This document shows positions 53,451 to 62,116 of a DNA stretch of 64,000 nucleotides, piece after piece (positions within the stretch are counted from its first letter, which is position 1; each line of letters begins with the position of its first letter). The position numbers and the translations under genes are program-made. Origin of the DNA: Halobacteriovoraceae bacterium (lineage in GTDB: Bacteria; Bdellovibrionota; Bacteriovoracia; Bacteriovoracales; Bacteriovoracaceae); assembly GCA_020635115.1 (NCBI GenBank), contig JACKAK010000011.1, positions 62,001-126,000 of the forward strand. Direction: 5' to 3'. The notes under the pieces were generated by a model. The model did no database searches. It saw only the letters and a program-made list of their open reading frames with translations, and was not told the origin of the DNA.

Positions 53451-54330
53451 AATTTCCAACTTCATCAATTGTGACCTCTTTAATTGCTTCTTTCGAAGTA
53501 AGTCCTTTTTCAATCATTCTTTTGTCATAACTGTTAACGAGTGAAAGAATTTCTTCCTCAGGAGTTAAAGAGTTTTTCTTATTAGGGCCTTTTCCTGATA
53601 TCACTTCTTCGTGATTCATGATTAAGTCGCTAATTCGTTTATTAACATAAGGTTTTGAAGCAAGAACTTCAGCAGAAACATTTGGGTGAGTTCTGTATTT
53701 TATTTTTGTTTCATTAGGCAATTCACTCAAGGGTTTAAAGAAACACTCAACCATTTCATCACCGAGTGAAATTATTCCAATATCATGTATAAGTGCTGCT
53801 GTTGCTAAATCGTCTAACACCTCATCACTTAGGCCCATTTTCTCACCAAGTTTTGTCGAAAGAGCTGAAACATTCAGTGAATGCTTAATGATCATGTCTC
53901 CTTTCTCGGCCTCTTTTCCATAAATTTGTTTTAAGGCATCTGGATTTTTTGAAACAACTTGCCTCAAACTTCGTGCAGCATTTTCTGTCATGTTGTAAGC
54001 TGATTTATTTCCAGGATCTTTTTGCATTCTCTCAACAGCAGTCGAAGCAGCGCCTTCAACAATATTTACTTTTTCTTCTGTCGGCATATCTGCACTGGCG
54101 ACAGCTTCAGCGAGTATGGCATCTAAAAATTTTTGATAGTTACTTTCGTCTTTATCTGTAATATAAAAACGTGCAACTTTTTGTTTTTTTAATTTTCCTA
54201 ATAGATCTTCATTCAGGGCCTTACCGTTATCAAGATACTTTAAAAATTGTTCTTTAAAAAAAATATAAAGATCAAAAGTGATTTCTTTTCCTGGCTTAAT
54301 TGTAGAAATCCTAAGGGGAGTAAAATCCAT
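53392..54330 (-). CDS. HD-GYP-like protein with degenerate active site
   Basis: The N-terminal half (1-140) resembles the DUF3391 region found before HD-GYP domains. The HD domain (about 150-300) has IKHSLNVSAL, LIHDIG, THPNVSAEVL and MNHEEVISGKGPN. The canonical HHExxDGxGYP is changed to NHEEVISGKGPN, so the second His, the Asp and the GYP are missing or altered. It may bind but not hydrolyse c-di-GMP. AAAAGGA stands before the ATG. Confidence 0.75.
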   Translation of the reverse strand: MDFTPLRISTIKPGKEITFDLYIFFKEQFLKYLDNGKALNEDLLGKLKKQKVARFYITDKDESNYQKFLDAILAEAVASADMPTEEKVNIVEGAASTAVERMQKDPGNKSAYNMTENAARSLRQVVSKNPDALKQIYGKEAEKGDMIIKHSLNVSALSTKLGEKMGLSDEVLDDLATAALIHDIGIISLGDEMVECFFKPLSELPNETKIKYRTHPNVSAEVLASKPYVNKRISDLIMNHEEVISGKGPNKKNSLTPEEEILSLVNSYDKRMIEKGLTSKEAIKEVTIDEVGNYDLGLINKFKEVLKTEGLI

Positions 54331-54457
54331 TGAAAAATCCTTTTAGATGATTTGTTATATAATAATATTTTATATTTTTTAGAATTTGTAGCAAGGGAAA
54401 GATTTTATCATATTGATTATTTTAGACTGAGTGATACTTGATATTTTTGGTAAAGTG

Positions 54458-54484
54458 TAAAAAAAAAGTAAATTATTCCGATAA
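54458..54484 (+). promoter_or_regulatory. Sigma-28-type promoter
   Basis: TAAA (54458-54461), 15 bases, then TCCGATAA (54477-54484) differs from the FliA consensus TAAA-N15-GCCGATAA only at the first base. Transcription would start near 54491, just before the AAAGGA ribosome binding site. It may link the gene to motility. Confidence 0.45.
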
Positions 54485-54504
54485 GGTCAGATAAAGGAAT
54501 AACT

Positions 54505-55773
54505 ATGGCACATTACACTCCTATACATTTTTACTTAACATTTAATCCGCATTTAAATGATTATAATGATCCAGGTTATACTCAAGCTCATGAATTCTAC
54601 GAATACATTATTGATCAAATAAAAAATACACAAAAAAAATATGCTTATTGGGGAAAAATGATTGCTAAAAATCGTGTAAGCAAAATGGACATAGGCCCTT
54701 TAGCAGAAGTAATAAAACATAATCAAAATCATAATCATGCAACTCACTTATACCTTACCGATTACAATGAATTGTGGGTTGGGAAAATTGAATCTGTTCA
54801 CAGAACAATTAAAGATAAAAAAACTCTTTCATTCTATGACGGTAAAAATGTAGAACTTTGGTTCAAAATTTCCGATTTTGCCTTACTAGAGTTTCAAGGG
54901 GACGCAACCGCAAAAAAATTGTCTGAGCTTTATATAGATAATCAATACATGGATATTCAGATTGATGAATTGTCTCCATTTACCACTGGAATTAGATTTC
55001 CTGCTTTTGTACAAGACCTTTGTGAAGAAAATTTCTTCAATGGGTTTGAAAATGATGAATATTTAGCGCTAAAACCCAACCCAGCGATCAATGATTTTTC
55101 AACAGCAAATGTTGTTAAAAACATTACTTCATTGGCCATTCCACACAAAATCTTCGACAAAATCCCTAGAGGTGCAAAATTAGAAATTGAGCGAGCGGAA
55201 ATGGATATGCTTGAGCGATCGAACCATAAACTCACTAATATTGCTTTTTCCTATATCAAATCACTAGAGATTGTTCTCAATGACCTTGTGATCCATCATT
55301 TGAAAAGATCTGGGCATGGAGAATCTTTTTATGTCGATGCTTCGAAAATGCCACCGAAATTATCACTAGAAATGCATCCAGGTTATATTTCATTAGAAAA
55401 TTTTCAAAAAAATTTTTCAATCGGGCAGATACTCTATTTTATTGATAAATGCCAGGCCAGCAATAATTTTTCATTTAAAAAAGTTTTTGGAGAGAAAAAA
55501 AACTTCATCAATTATGTCTCAAATGAATTTTCTCAGATCTTAAACGAATATAAAATTATCCAAATTCGTGGAGTCCTGGCCCATGGAGATTCTCAAAAAA
55601 TTGAAAATAATGATGCTCTTACAATAAGAAATCTCATCCTCGGAGTGGCCGATACAGGTCTCATCAATGCTCTCTATCTTAAATTTTACGGACAAGATTT
55701 TGCACCCATATCAAGTATTAAATCTCAATTACCAGCTCAAAAAACAAAGGCAAAACTTAAGCTTGTTGCTTGA
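54505..55773 (+). CDS. Protein with HEPN-like C-terminal domain (422 aa)
   Basis: The N-terminal half (1-200) contains HFYLTFNPHLNDYN and HATHLYLTDYNELWVGKIES and is unknown. In the C-terminal half, the helical stretch around IIQIRGVLAHGDS has the R-x4-H motif of HEPN nucleases (RGVLAH), set in a helix-rich region typical of HEPN domains. HEPN proteins are often RNases in stress or antiphage systems. No signal peptide is present. AAAGGA precedes the ATG. The assignment is inference from a short motif. Confidence 0.65.
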   Translation: MAHYTPIHFYLTFNPHLNDYNDPGYTQAHEFYEYIIDQIKNTQKKYAYWGKMIAKNRVSKMDIGPLAEVIKHNQNHNHATHLYLTDYNELWVGKIESVHRTIKDKKTLSFYDGKNVELWFKISDFALLEFQGDATAKKLSELYIDNQYMDIQIDELSPFTTGIRFPAFVQDLCEENFFNGFENDEYLALKPNPAINDFSTANVVKNITSLAIPHKIFDKIPRGAKLEIERAEMDMLERSNHKLTNIAFSYIKSLEIVLNDLVIHHLKRSGHGESFYVDASKMPPKLSLEMHPGYISLENFQKNFSIGQILYFIDKCQASNNFSFKKVFGEKKNFINYVSNEFSQILNEYKIIQIRGVLAHGDSQKIENNDALTIRNLILGVADTGLINALYLKFYGQDFAPISSIKSQLPAQKTKAKLKLVA

Positions 55774-55817
55774 AAAATTGGTCATCTTCTAAAATTGAGG
55801 TTTAATCGATTTTAATT

Positions 55818-56170
55818 TTACCACAATAGAGTTAAATCTGGATTGGTTCCGTTAAACTTACCCGTGATTTTTGTTTCATCTGTCTTATTGAAATTTCGTA
55901 CATCAATTTAAGAAAGTGTTCCATTTATACCCATTTCTTCGAACATACTACTAAAACGAAAAAACACCAATGTTTTGTGTATTAAAATTTGAAATATTGA
56001 GACTCTTTAAACTATGTGATCCTTTGAACATCTTCACCATCGTTTTTATTTTTGATGTATTAAAACATGATACATTGATAATGCTTATCAAATTAGTTCC
56101 TATAAACACTTATTGACCATAATTTAATTCTTTCTGACTGTATACTAAAGTATTAAAGTTGGTGTTGCTA
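55818..56170 (-). pseudogene. Remnant of a BspA-like (DUF285) repeat protein
   Basis: The minus strand encodes three or more decayed DUF285 repeats: NLISIINVSCFNTSKIKTMV, KMFKGSHSLKSLNISNFNTQ, then, in another frame, SSMFEEMGINGTLS, a stop, and IDVRNFNKTD, ending in FNGTNPDLTLLW. Further upstream an in-frame NFNT is also present. The pattern (IDxSxFNTSKVxxMxxMFxGxxSLxSL) is that of DUF285 surface proteins. At least one frameshift and several stops make it non-functional. The start of the gene has been lost. Confidence 0.65.
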
Positions 56171-56275
56171 AGTCTCTTGGCAAAAAAGATAAAATTTTAT
56201 TAATTTATATTTGTAGCAATAAATATAATTAAACACTAAAATAGAGGTGTATTACAAAAATATGAGGAGATATTA

Positions 56276-57043
56276 ATGAAAAGACTTCTATTCTTAATGA
56301 TATTGTTGAATGTTTCAAATAGTATACAAGCAGCAGAATGGTCAAATACAAATATTCAATTGTTAAGTGGCAATTCTTTTACTAATCCTTTTACTGGCAA
56401 AGACAATATAAAAAAAGAAACGCTCACTTTCGAGCATGTCTCTGGATGGGCATATGGAGATAACTTTTTTTTCCTCGATGTATTGAATTTTGATAATTGG
56501 GAGGGACAAGAGCTATATTTTGAATGGCACCCTCGAATAAGTATGGGAAAAATATTTAACTTTGCTAATAAAGATGTATTTCTTCAAGATGTTTATCTTG
56601 CAATGGAAATTAACAGAGGCGCAGTTGCTGGAGGAGCAGCTTCAGCAGCATATTTATATGGTATAGGGTTTGATTTTACAATTCCTGGATTCAATGTATT
56701 TGGATTGAATGCCTACATCAAAGACACTTTAAGCATTGATGCGATAGCATTTATGTTCACCACTTTTTGGGCAACTGATTTTATGCTAGGTTCTACTAGG
56801 TGGACTTTTAGTGGATATCTTGAATACCATACAGAGGAAAAAGAGAATGTTAATAATGTTAAAAAGGCACACATACAATTTGCCCCTCAGGTACTTCTAG
56901 ACTTAGGTCATTTTTGGGGCGTAAAAGATAAAATTTTGGCAGGTACAGAATATATATTCTGGTCAAAAAAATATGGCGCAGAAGTTGGGAATTTAGAAAA
57001 TACTGAAAGCAATTTTCAGATGATGTTGAAATGGAATCTTTAA
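56276..57043 (+). CDS. Tsx-like (OmpTsx/DUF5020) outer membrane channel
   Basis: The 255-residue protein has a signal peptide (MKRLLFLMILLNVSNSIQA) and the pattern of nucleoside-specific Tsx-like barrels: NIQLLSGNSF, ETLTFEHVSGWAYGDNFFFL, YFEWHPRISMGKI, and a final amphipathic strand (SNFQMMLKWNL). Tsx channels take up nucleosides. AGGAG stands about six bases upstream of the ATG. It is followed after 16 bases by a broken solute-binding protein gene. Confidence 0.82.
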   Translation: MKRLLFLMILLNVSNSIQAAEWSNTNIQLLSGNSFTNPFTGKDNIKKETLTFEHVSGWAYGDNFFFLDVLNFDNWEGQELYFEWHPRISMGKIFNFANKDVFLQDVYLAMEINRGAVAGGAASAAYLYGIGFDFTIPGFNVFGLNAYIKDTLSIDAIAFMFTTFWATDFMLGSTRWTFSGYLEYHTEEKENVNNVKKAHIQFAPQVLLDLGHFWGVKDKILAGTEYIFWSKKYGAEVGNLENTESNFQMMLKWNL

Positions 57044-57059
57044 TTAATTAGGAATAAAT

Positions 57060-57812
57060 ATGAACAAATATATTTTTGTAACTGTACTTTTAATTTTAAA
57101 AAATTCTTTTGCGGGAGAATTTACAATAGGAGTTGAAAATTTGTCTTATTACCCACATTACACAATGGAAAGTGGTCAGTATGAAGGTTTTGCCAGAGAT
57201 ATTCTTGATTCCTTTGCAAAGGCAAAAGGACATAAATTTATCTACAAACCAGTCGTAGTTTCTGAGTTAACTAAAGATTTTATAAATGGAAAAGTCGACT
57301 TTAAATATCCCGACAACCAGTATTGGGCCAAAGATTTAAAGAATGGTAAAAAAGTGATTTATAGCAATTCAGTCACAGGATATATCGATGGTGTAATCAG
57401 ACCGATTGGTTCAAAAGGCCCTATCAAAAGGCTGGGAACCGTCAAAGGTTTTACTCCTTGGGATTATAAAAGCGAAATTTCCTCAGGAGCTATAAAATTA
57501 GATGAATTTGAAAACCTCACTGCGATGCTGAACGCCTTAATTGTAGGTAAAATCGATGGCGCCTATAACAATGTATCTGTCTCAAAGTAAATTATAAGTT
57601 CAAAACTGAAAAAAAGTGACAAGATCGATTTCGATTCTAGCTTACCTCATACAAAATCAACTTATACACTATCAACTATTAAACACAAAGCAATCATAGA
57701 AGAATTGAATACATGGTTGTCTGATAACCAAGAACTTATTAAAAATTTTCAGAAAAAATATCGAAAATTATGTCTTTCTAAATCACAATCTCTTGATGGA
57801 CTATGTATATAA
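57060..57812 (+). pseudogene. Solute-binding (family 3) protein interrupted by an in-frame stop
   Basis: A frame from ATG 57060 has a signal peptide and the start of a periplasmic family-3-type solute-binding fold (EFTIGVENLSYYPHYTMESG, then YEGFARDILDSFAKAKGHKF). After 176 residues there is TAA at 57588-57590, yet the same frame continues coherently for another 73 codons (DKIDFDSSLPHTKSTYTLST, HKAIIEELNTWLSDNQELIK) to TAA at 57810-57812. The total matches the usual 250-residue family length. A single point mutation, or stop-codon readthrough, explains it. Confidence 0.75.
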
Positions 57813-57862
57813 AATGTTTTAAGGATCAGTACGAACTGTATTGATTTCTAAAAGTCGTTTTT

Positions 57863-57891
57863 TTGACTCGCGTAGATTACTTTACTAATGG
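57863..57891 (+). promoter_or_regulatory. Vegetative promoter TTGACT-17-TAATGG
   Basis: TTGACT (57863-57868) and TAATGG (57886-57891) are 17 bases apart, about 50 bases before the cyclophilin gene. Confidence 0.35.
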
Positions 57892-57943
57892 AATATTTTT
57901 AGGTCATAATACAAATTATTATTAATATAAACTTGGGGTTTCT

Positions 57944-58555
57944 ATGTTTAATGTTCTTTTCATGTTCTTTTCACTATCAATGTGTATTTATGGCGCCACA
58001 GATTTGTCAAAACTGGCCTTCAATGAAGAAAAAATGGGAGAACTAAAATCAGTTGAAAGCATACATTTAAAAATGGTAACAAACTATGGTGATATTACAA
58101 TAGAACTCTGGCCCAAAAAGGCCCCACTCACTGTTAAAAATTTTATGAGATACGTGAACGAAAAAAAGTATGATGGGACAGTATTTCACAGAGTGATTAA
58201 AAAGTTTGTTTTACAAGGTGGAGGTCTGGATGAAAATCTTACTGCAAAAGAAACCTATCTACCAATTAAAAATGAAGCAGAAAATATGCTAAAAAATGAT
58301 TACGGAACATTGTCTATGGCCAGAACTCAAGAAATAAATTCTGCCACAAACCAATTTTTTATCAATTTAAATGATAATCAAAGTCTAAATCATTTTAATA
58401 ATACAGACCGTTATGGATATGCAGTCTTTGGCAAAGTGAACGAAGTATCCTATCAAACTCTAAAAGAGATAGAAAATGTAGATGTGACTAACAAAGGTAT
58501 GTATAGGGATGTTCCAAAAAGTCCTGTGAAAATTCTTAAGATTGAGAAGATCTAA
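57944..58555 (+). CDS. Periplasmic cyclophilin-type peptidyl-prolyl isomerase
   Basis: The 203-residue protein has a signal peptide (MFNVLFMFFSLSMCIYGA) and a cyclophilin domain (about 45-200) with TNYGDITIELWPKKAPLTVK, the catalytic FHRVI, LQGGG, SMARTQEINSATNQFFINL and YAVFGKV. It speeds proline isomerisation of exported proteins. The gene starts at ATG with a GGGG close by. Confidence 0.88.
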   Translation: MFNVLFMFFSLSMCIYGATDLSKLAFNEEKMGELKSVESIHLKMVTNYGDITIELWPKKAPLTVKNFMRYVNEKKYDGTVFHRVIKKFVLQGGGLDENLTAKETYLPIKNEAENMLKNDYGTLSMARTQEINSATNQFFINLNDNQSLNHFNNTDRYGYAVFGKVNEVSYQTLKEIENVDVTNKGMYRDVPKSPVKILKIEKI

Positions 58556-59022
58556 TAAACTTTGACATACAAAAATCATGTCAATAGCGGGTTAATTTGA
58601 AATAAATTCTCGAATTCCGGATCCCAAAGAGAATGAATGGCAAATTATAAAAGTGAATCAAATATTTTTTTCAATCAACATTTTGTCATTCACAACTTTT
58701 TGTTAAATAAGAAAATAAGTAAGCGGTACATGATCCATCTGTTGACTTCATGGGATCTCTTTTTCTAAAAAATATTTTAATTCAGATAGTGAGCGTTAAT
58801 CTTTTAAAAGCCCCCCATCCATAAAGAACAAACCTTGATTACTGAAATCTTGTATATATAAATGTGTTATATCGATAAGTACCTTTTTTTTTACCTATCA
58901 CAGAATATTGTGTGTCAATCATTAGAAAAAGTGTCAACTACAAGACACAATTAAGTTGCTCTAAAAAATTTTGGCTGATTAATGAAATTAAGTACTTGGA
59001 CGATACTGACGAATTCTTTACA
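58556..59022. other. Intergenic region without a visible gene
   Basis: About 470 bases with no convincing frame on either strand. A CGATAA at 58872 and a run of T near 58886 are present but support no call. The region may be a decayed gene. Confidence 0.4.
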
Positions 59023-59028
59023 TATAAT
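59023..59028 (+). promoter_or_regulatory. -10 TATAAT directly before the 8-bp repeat array
   Basis: A perfect TATAAT ends five bases before the repeat begins, so the repeats would form the start of the transcript. No good -35 at 17 bases; TTGGAC lies 21 bases upstream. Confidence 0.4.
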
Positions 59029-59033
59029 TTCTT

Positions 59034-59168
59034 TATCATTGTATCATTGTATCATTGTATCATTGTATCATTGTATCATTGTATCATTGTATCATTGTAT
59101 CATTGTATCATTGTATCATTGTATCATTGTATCATTGTATCATTGTATCATTGTATCATTGTATCATT
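59034..59168 (+). repeat. 16 perfect copies of TATCATTG plus a partial copy
   Basis: The unit of eight bases is repeated 16 times without a mismatch (59034-59161), followed by seven bases of a 17th (59162-59168). A unit of 8 changes the reading frame by two bases whenever a copy is gained or lost. The array ends six bases before the ATG of a lipoprotein gene and is open in three frames, because each unit has no stop. Confidence 0.95.
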
Positions 59169-59173
59169 TTTGT

Positions 59174-59578
59174 ATGCTTGCACGTTGGTTCAATTTTTTT
59201 ATTCTTGTCTTTTTTTTATTACTTGCTTCTTGTGGCAAGGGAAAAATTAATATTAAGCTTTATTCATTAAACTCAAAAACAGCAAAATCCACAGCTTCAA
59301 GTCTTATGGGATCCTGGAATGGTTTTGGAGGGGCTGCCAACGACGTCGTTTTCCGAAATAACTACGTTTATTTGGCAAAAGATCTTAGAGGTCTTGAGAT
59401 TTATAACGCTTCAGATTCTTCAAGTATTTTTCTTGTTGGAAGGTACGACACCGCTGGGGTTGCCTTGGGAGTGAGCTTATCAAGTGATTGGAATTATGCC
59501 TATGTGGCAGATGGCACCAATGGACTCGTGGTTGTAGATATTACAACGCAAACAAATCCAATTCTTTATAGTCCTTGA
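59174..59578 (+). CDS. Truncated LVIVD-repeat lipoprotein behind the repeat array
   Basis: ATG 59174 gives the signal peptide and lipobox MLARWFNFFILVFFLLLASC. After a Lys/Ser linker come LVIVD-type beta-propeller segments (AANDVVFRNNYVYLAKDLRG and SSDWNYAYVADGTNGLVVVD). The chain stops after NPILYSP at 134 residues, although LVIVD proteins usually have many repeats, so it is probably cut by a rearrangement. A longer frame from ATG 58982 reads through the array as repeats of LYHCIIVS. No ribosome binding site precedes ATG 59174. Confidence 0.65.
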   Translation: MLARWFNFFILVFFLLLASCGKGKINIKLYSLNSKTAKSTASSLMGSWNGFGGAANDVVFRNNYVYLAKDLRGLEIYNASDSSSIFLVGRYDTAGVALGVSLSSDWNYAYVADGTNGLVVVDITTQTNPILYSP

Positions 59579-59609
59579 CCTAAGAATGAAGAATTCTCCC
59601 GACAGACCT

Positions 59610-59776
59610 TTCTGACCCCCTATATACTCCGGACAATTTCCTCGTAAGGATTTTGTGTTAAAATTATTAAAAATGGTGTTATTCAATGAAGTATTCAGAA
59701 GAACCAAAGAATTTCAAAAAGGAATTACAATTTAAACACTCTCTATTTGGAATATATATTACAAAAAATGAAGAAG
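59610..59776 (+). mobile_element. Possible 5' end fragment of an IS3-family element
   Basis: TGACCCCC near 59611 resembles an IS3-type tip. About 75 bases later, ATG 59686 opens a short frame beginning MKYSEEPKNFKK, similar to the start of IS3-family OrfA (MKYSEEFKNxxVxK). The frame runs only 34 codons into the convergent cyclase gene. If real, the insertion may have cut the LVIVD gene. Confidence 0.3.
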
Positions 59777-61990
59777 CTATTTGGTTGTGAAGGTAATAAC
59801 TCCATCCCAATCTACATTTGGAGGGTTTTCTAAGTAATTCTGACAATATTCTAACATTCTTTTACAAGACTTATCTTCAGTGTATTTTTCATGAAGAGAG
59901 TTAAAAATTTCACGGGCCTTGTCAAATTGTTTGTTGAGATACAGCTCGAAGGCCGTATGATAAATTTCAAATGACTCAATATCAGTATAAAATGGGTGAA
60001 AATTATGCAAAACTTCGTAAATGGTTACAGCTTTTTCTTTACCTTTTACTCTCACTTTATCAAGCATACGAATTTTGAATTGCTGCCTTTGTTCATCACT
60101 TAAAGCCGCCAAAGTAAATTCTGAAATATTTAACTGTACGCCGTAGAATTTACAAAGCCCTTCAAGTCTAGCTCCTAAGTTCATATGGTCACCAAGGGCA
60201 GTATAATTAAAAATCAAATCACTACCCATATTCCCAACGGAACAGTCTCCCGTATTTAATCCAATTCCAAATTTAAATAGGGGATATCCATCCCTTTCAA
60301 ACTCTTCATTGATAGCAGGGAGTGCTTCAATCATCGCGAGTGAGGCCTTAATAGCATAGTATGCATGATCTTTCACTTCGACCGGAGCACCCCAGAATCC
60401 AACTATAGCATCACCAATATATTTATCTAGAGTTCCATAATTATCAAAAAGTATTTTCGTCATTACTCCCATATAACGGTTTAAACAATGAGAGAGTTGT
60501 TCCGGAGTTAGTTTTTCTGATATTGTCGTAAAATCTCGAACATCTGAGAAGAAGACGGTGATATTTTTCTTTTCACCACCAATCTTAACCTGGTCAGGGT
60601 GAGCAAGCATTTGATCCACAATTGCTGGAGCTACATAACGTGAAAAAGTTCCTCTTATTTTACTTTTTTCTTTATTTGTTACATAAAAACTTAAAAATGT
60701 TTCCCAGGAATAATTTGAAACAACTGAGAAAATACAAAAGAATAACTTAATTTCATAACCGAACGGTGTTAGTTGAGTTATATCATAGTAAAGCATACCA
60801 GAGACAACGAGAATCATTGTCGAAACATCAAGTAGTGGATTTTTAAAGAACATGACTGTTACCATGATCAATGTTCCTATAATGAGCATCCACCATGAAA
60901 TAGTTGTAGACTCATTTTTTGGTTGATAGTAATTACCAGTTAAAAGCATATCTACGAGATTTAGATGGAGATATATTCCAGGAGTTTGTCCTCCAACTGG
61001 AGTATGCCTCAAGTCATGTGCGCCAAAAGCTGTAGAACCTATAAAAACCATCTTTCCATTTAATTTATTTTTCATTGTCTGATCATTTTCATTTGAATCG
61101 AGAATATCTTGTATTGATACGAGCGAGAACTTGTCCATTGCTCCTCGCCAACGTATTTTGGTTTCACCAAGGAGATTGAGTTTTATGTCGCCCTTTTTAG
61201 TTTTTAAAAATGCCAGGTCTTGATTTTCCATTTGAAAAGTTGTCATATCTCCTGTGAATAACTGATATGATAAAAGTCCAAATGATGGGAAATAGAGTCC
61301 ATCTATATTGGCCAGCACAGGGTAGTGACGAAAAATTCCATCAGTGTCTTCATGGGCACCGATATAGCCCAGGCCTGCTTCTGTATCGGCCAGTGTGTCT
61401 ATCGGAAATGTAGATTGAGGAATTGTACTTTGATAGATTCCAATATTTTCCCCACCTAATTTTGAGTCAATGATATAGTTATATAACCAATGTGGAACTT
61501 CTTTGAATGGATCAACACCGCTACCACCAAGTGAATAGGGGAGAATAACTTTATTTCCTGGAATAGACTCGAAGCTTTTGATACTCTTTGCAAATACATT
61601 ATCTGGAGACTCTTGATTACAAGCTTCTTCAGGCTCAGAAAATACGACATCAAAAGCAATTATTTTTGCACCATAATTCTTCATCTTTGACATAAATCTG
61701 GCCCAAGTTGTACGAGACCAAGGCCACCTACCAGTTTTATTGAGAGAATTTTCATCAATTGCAGCTAAAACAATGTCATCATGTCCTTTTTGATCTTTAA
61801 TCACATATTGCATTCTATAGTCAAAGAAACGCTCTTCGAATATACCTGGGGCACTCAAAATCTTTTTTGTCGCACTATCAAGATTGTCACCAATTAATAA
61901 TTCTCTATCTTGAGTTGCCAAGATAACACAAAATGCCGAAAACAATATTATAATTAAAGTACCAATATAACGGATCAGTTTCATTAACAT
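59777..61990 (-). CDS. CHASE2-domain adenylate cyclase
   Basis: The 737-residue protein has an N-terminal membrane helix (RYIGTLIIILFSAFCVILAT), an extracytoplasmic CHASE2 sensor (about 35-330; VLAAIDENSLNKTGRWPWSR, IIAFDVVFSEP, LNGKMVFIGSTAFGAHDLR), three further helices, and a class III cyclase domain (about 470-650). The latter shows the metal Asp residues in VFFSDVRDFT and Asp/Lys in TLDKYIGDAIVGFWGAP, and Asn/Arg in YTALGDHMNLGARLEG. It makes a cyclic nucleotide, most likely cAMP. A short TPR-like tail follows. GAGGAA stands before the ATG. Confidence 0.9.
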   Translation of the reverse strand: MLMKLIRYIGTLIIILFSAFCVILATQDRELLIGDNLDSATKKILSAPGIFEERFFDYRMQYVIKDQKGHDDIVLAAIDENSLNKTGRWPWSRTTWARFMSKMKNYGAKIIAFDVVFSEPEEACNQESPDNVFAKSIKSFESIPGNKVILPYSLGGSGVDPFKEVPHWLYNYIIDSKLGGENIGIYQSTIPQSTFPIDTLADTEAGLGYIGAHEDTDGIFRHYPVLANIDGLYFPSFGLLSYQLFTGDMTTFQMENQDLAFLKTKKGDIKLNLLGETKIRWRGAMDKFSLVSIQDILDSNENDQTMKNKLNGKMVFIGSTAFGAHDLRHTPVGGQTPGIYLHLNLVDMLLTGNYYQPKNESTTISWWMLIIGTLIMVTVMFFKNPLLDVSTMILVVSGMLYYDITQLTPFGYEIKLFFCIFSVVSNYSWETFLSFYVTNKEKSKIRGTFSRYVAPAIVDQMLAHPDQVKIGGEKKNITVFFSDVRDFTTISEKLTPEQLSHCLNRYMGVMTKILFDNYGTLDKYIGDAIVGFWGAPVEVKDHAYYAIKASLAMIEALPAINEEFERDGYPLFKFGIGLNTGDCSVGNMGSDLIFNYTALGDHMNLGARLEGLCKFYGVQLNISEFTLAALSDEQRQQFKIRMLDKVRVKGKEKAVTIYEVLHNFHPFYTDIESFEIYHTAFELYLNKQFDKAREIFNSLHEKYTEDKSCKRMLEYCQNYLENPPNVDWDGVITFTTK

Positions 61991-62116
61991 AAAAAATTCC
62001 TCAATAAATCATAAAGTTATATCGGTTTTTTTTAATATTTTTTGAAATTTTTGTTATGATTACTATATGTGAAATAGTCAGACTTTTAGAAAAAAAAATT
62101 TACTTATAGGACATTT

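Noticed and set aside
58870..58876. Sigma-28-type -10 (TCGATAA)
   Set aside because: No correctly spaced -35 and no gene directly downstream.
59034..59168. CRISPR array
   Set aside because: Units are eight bases with no spacers, so this is a simple tandem repeat.
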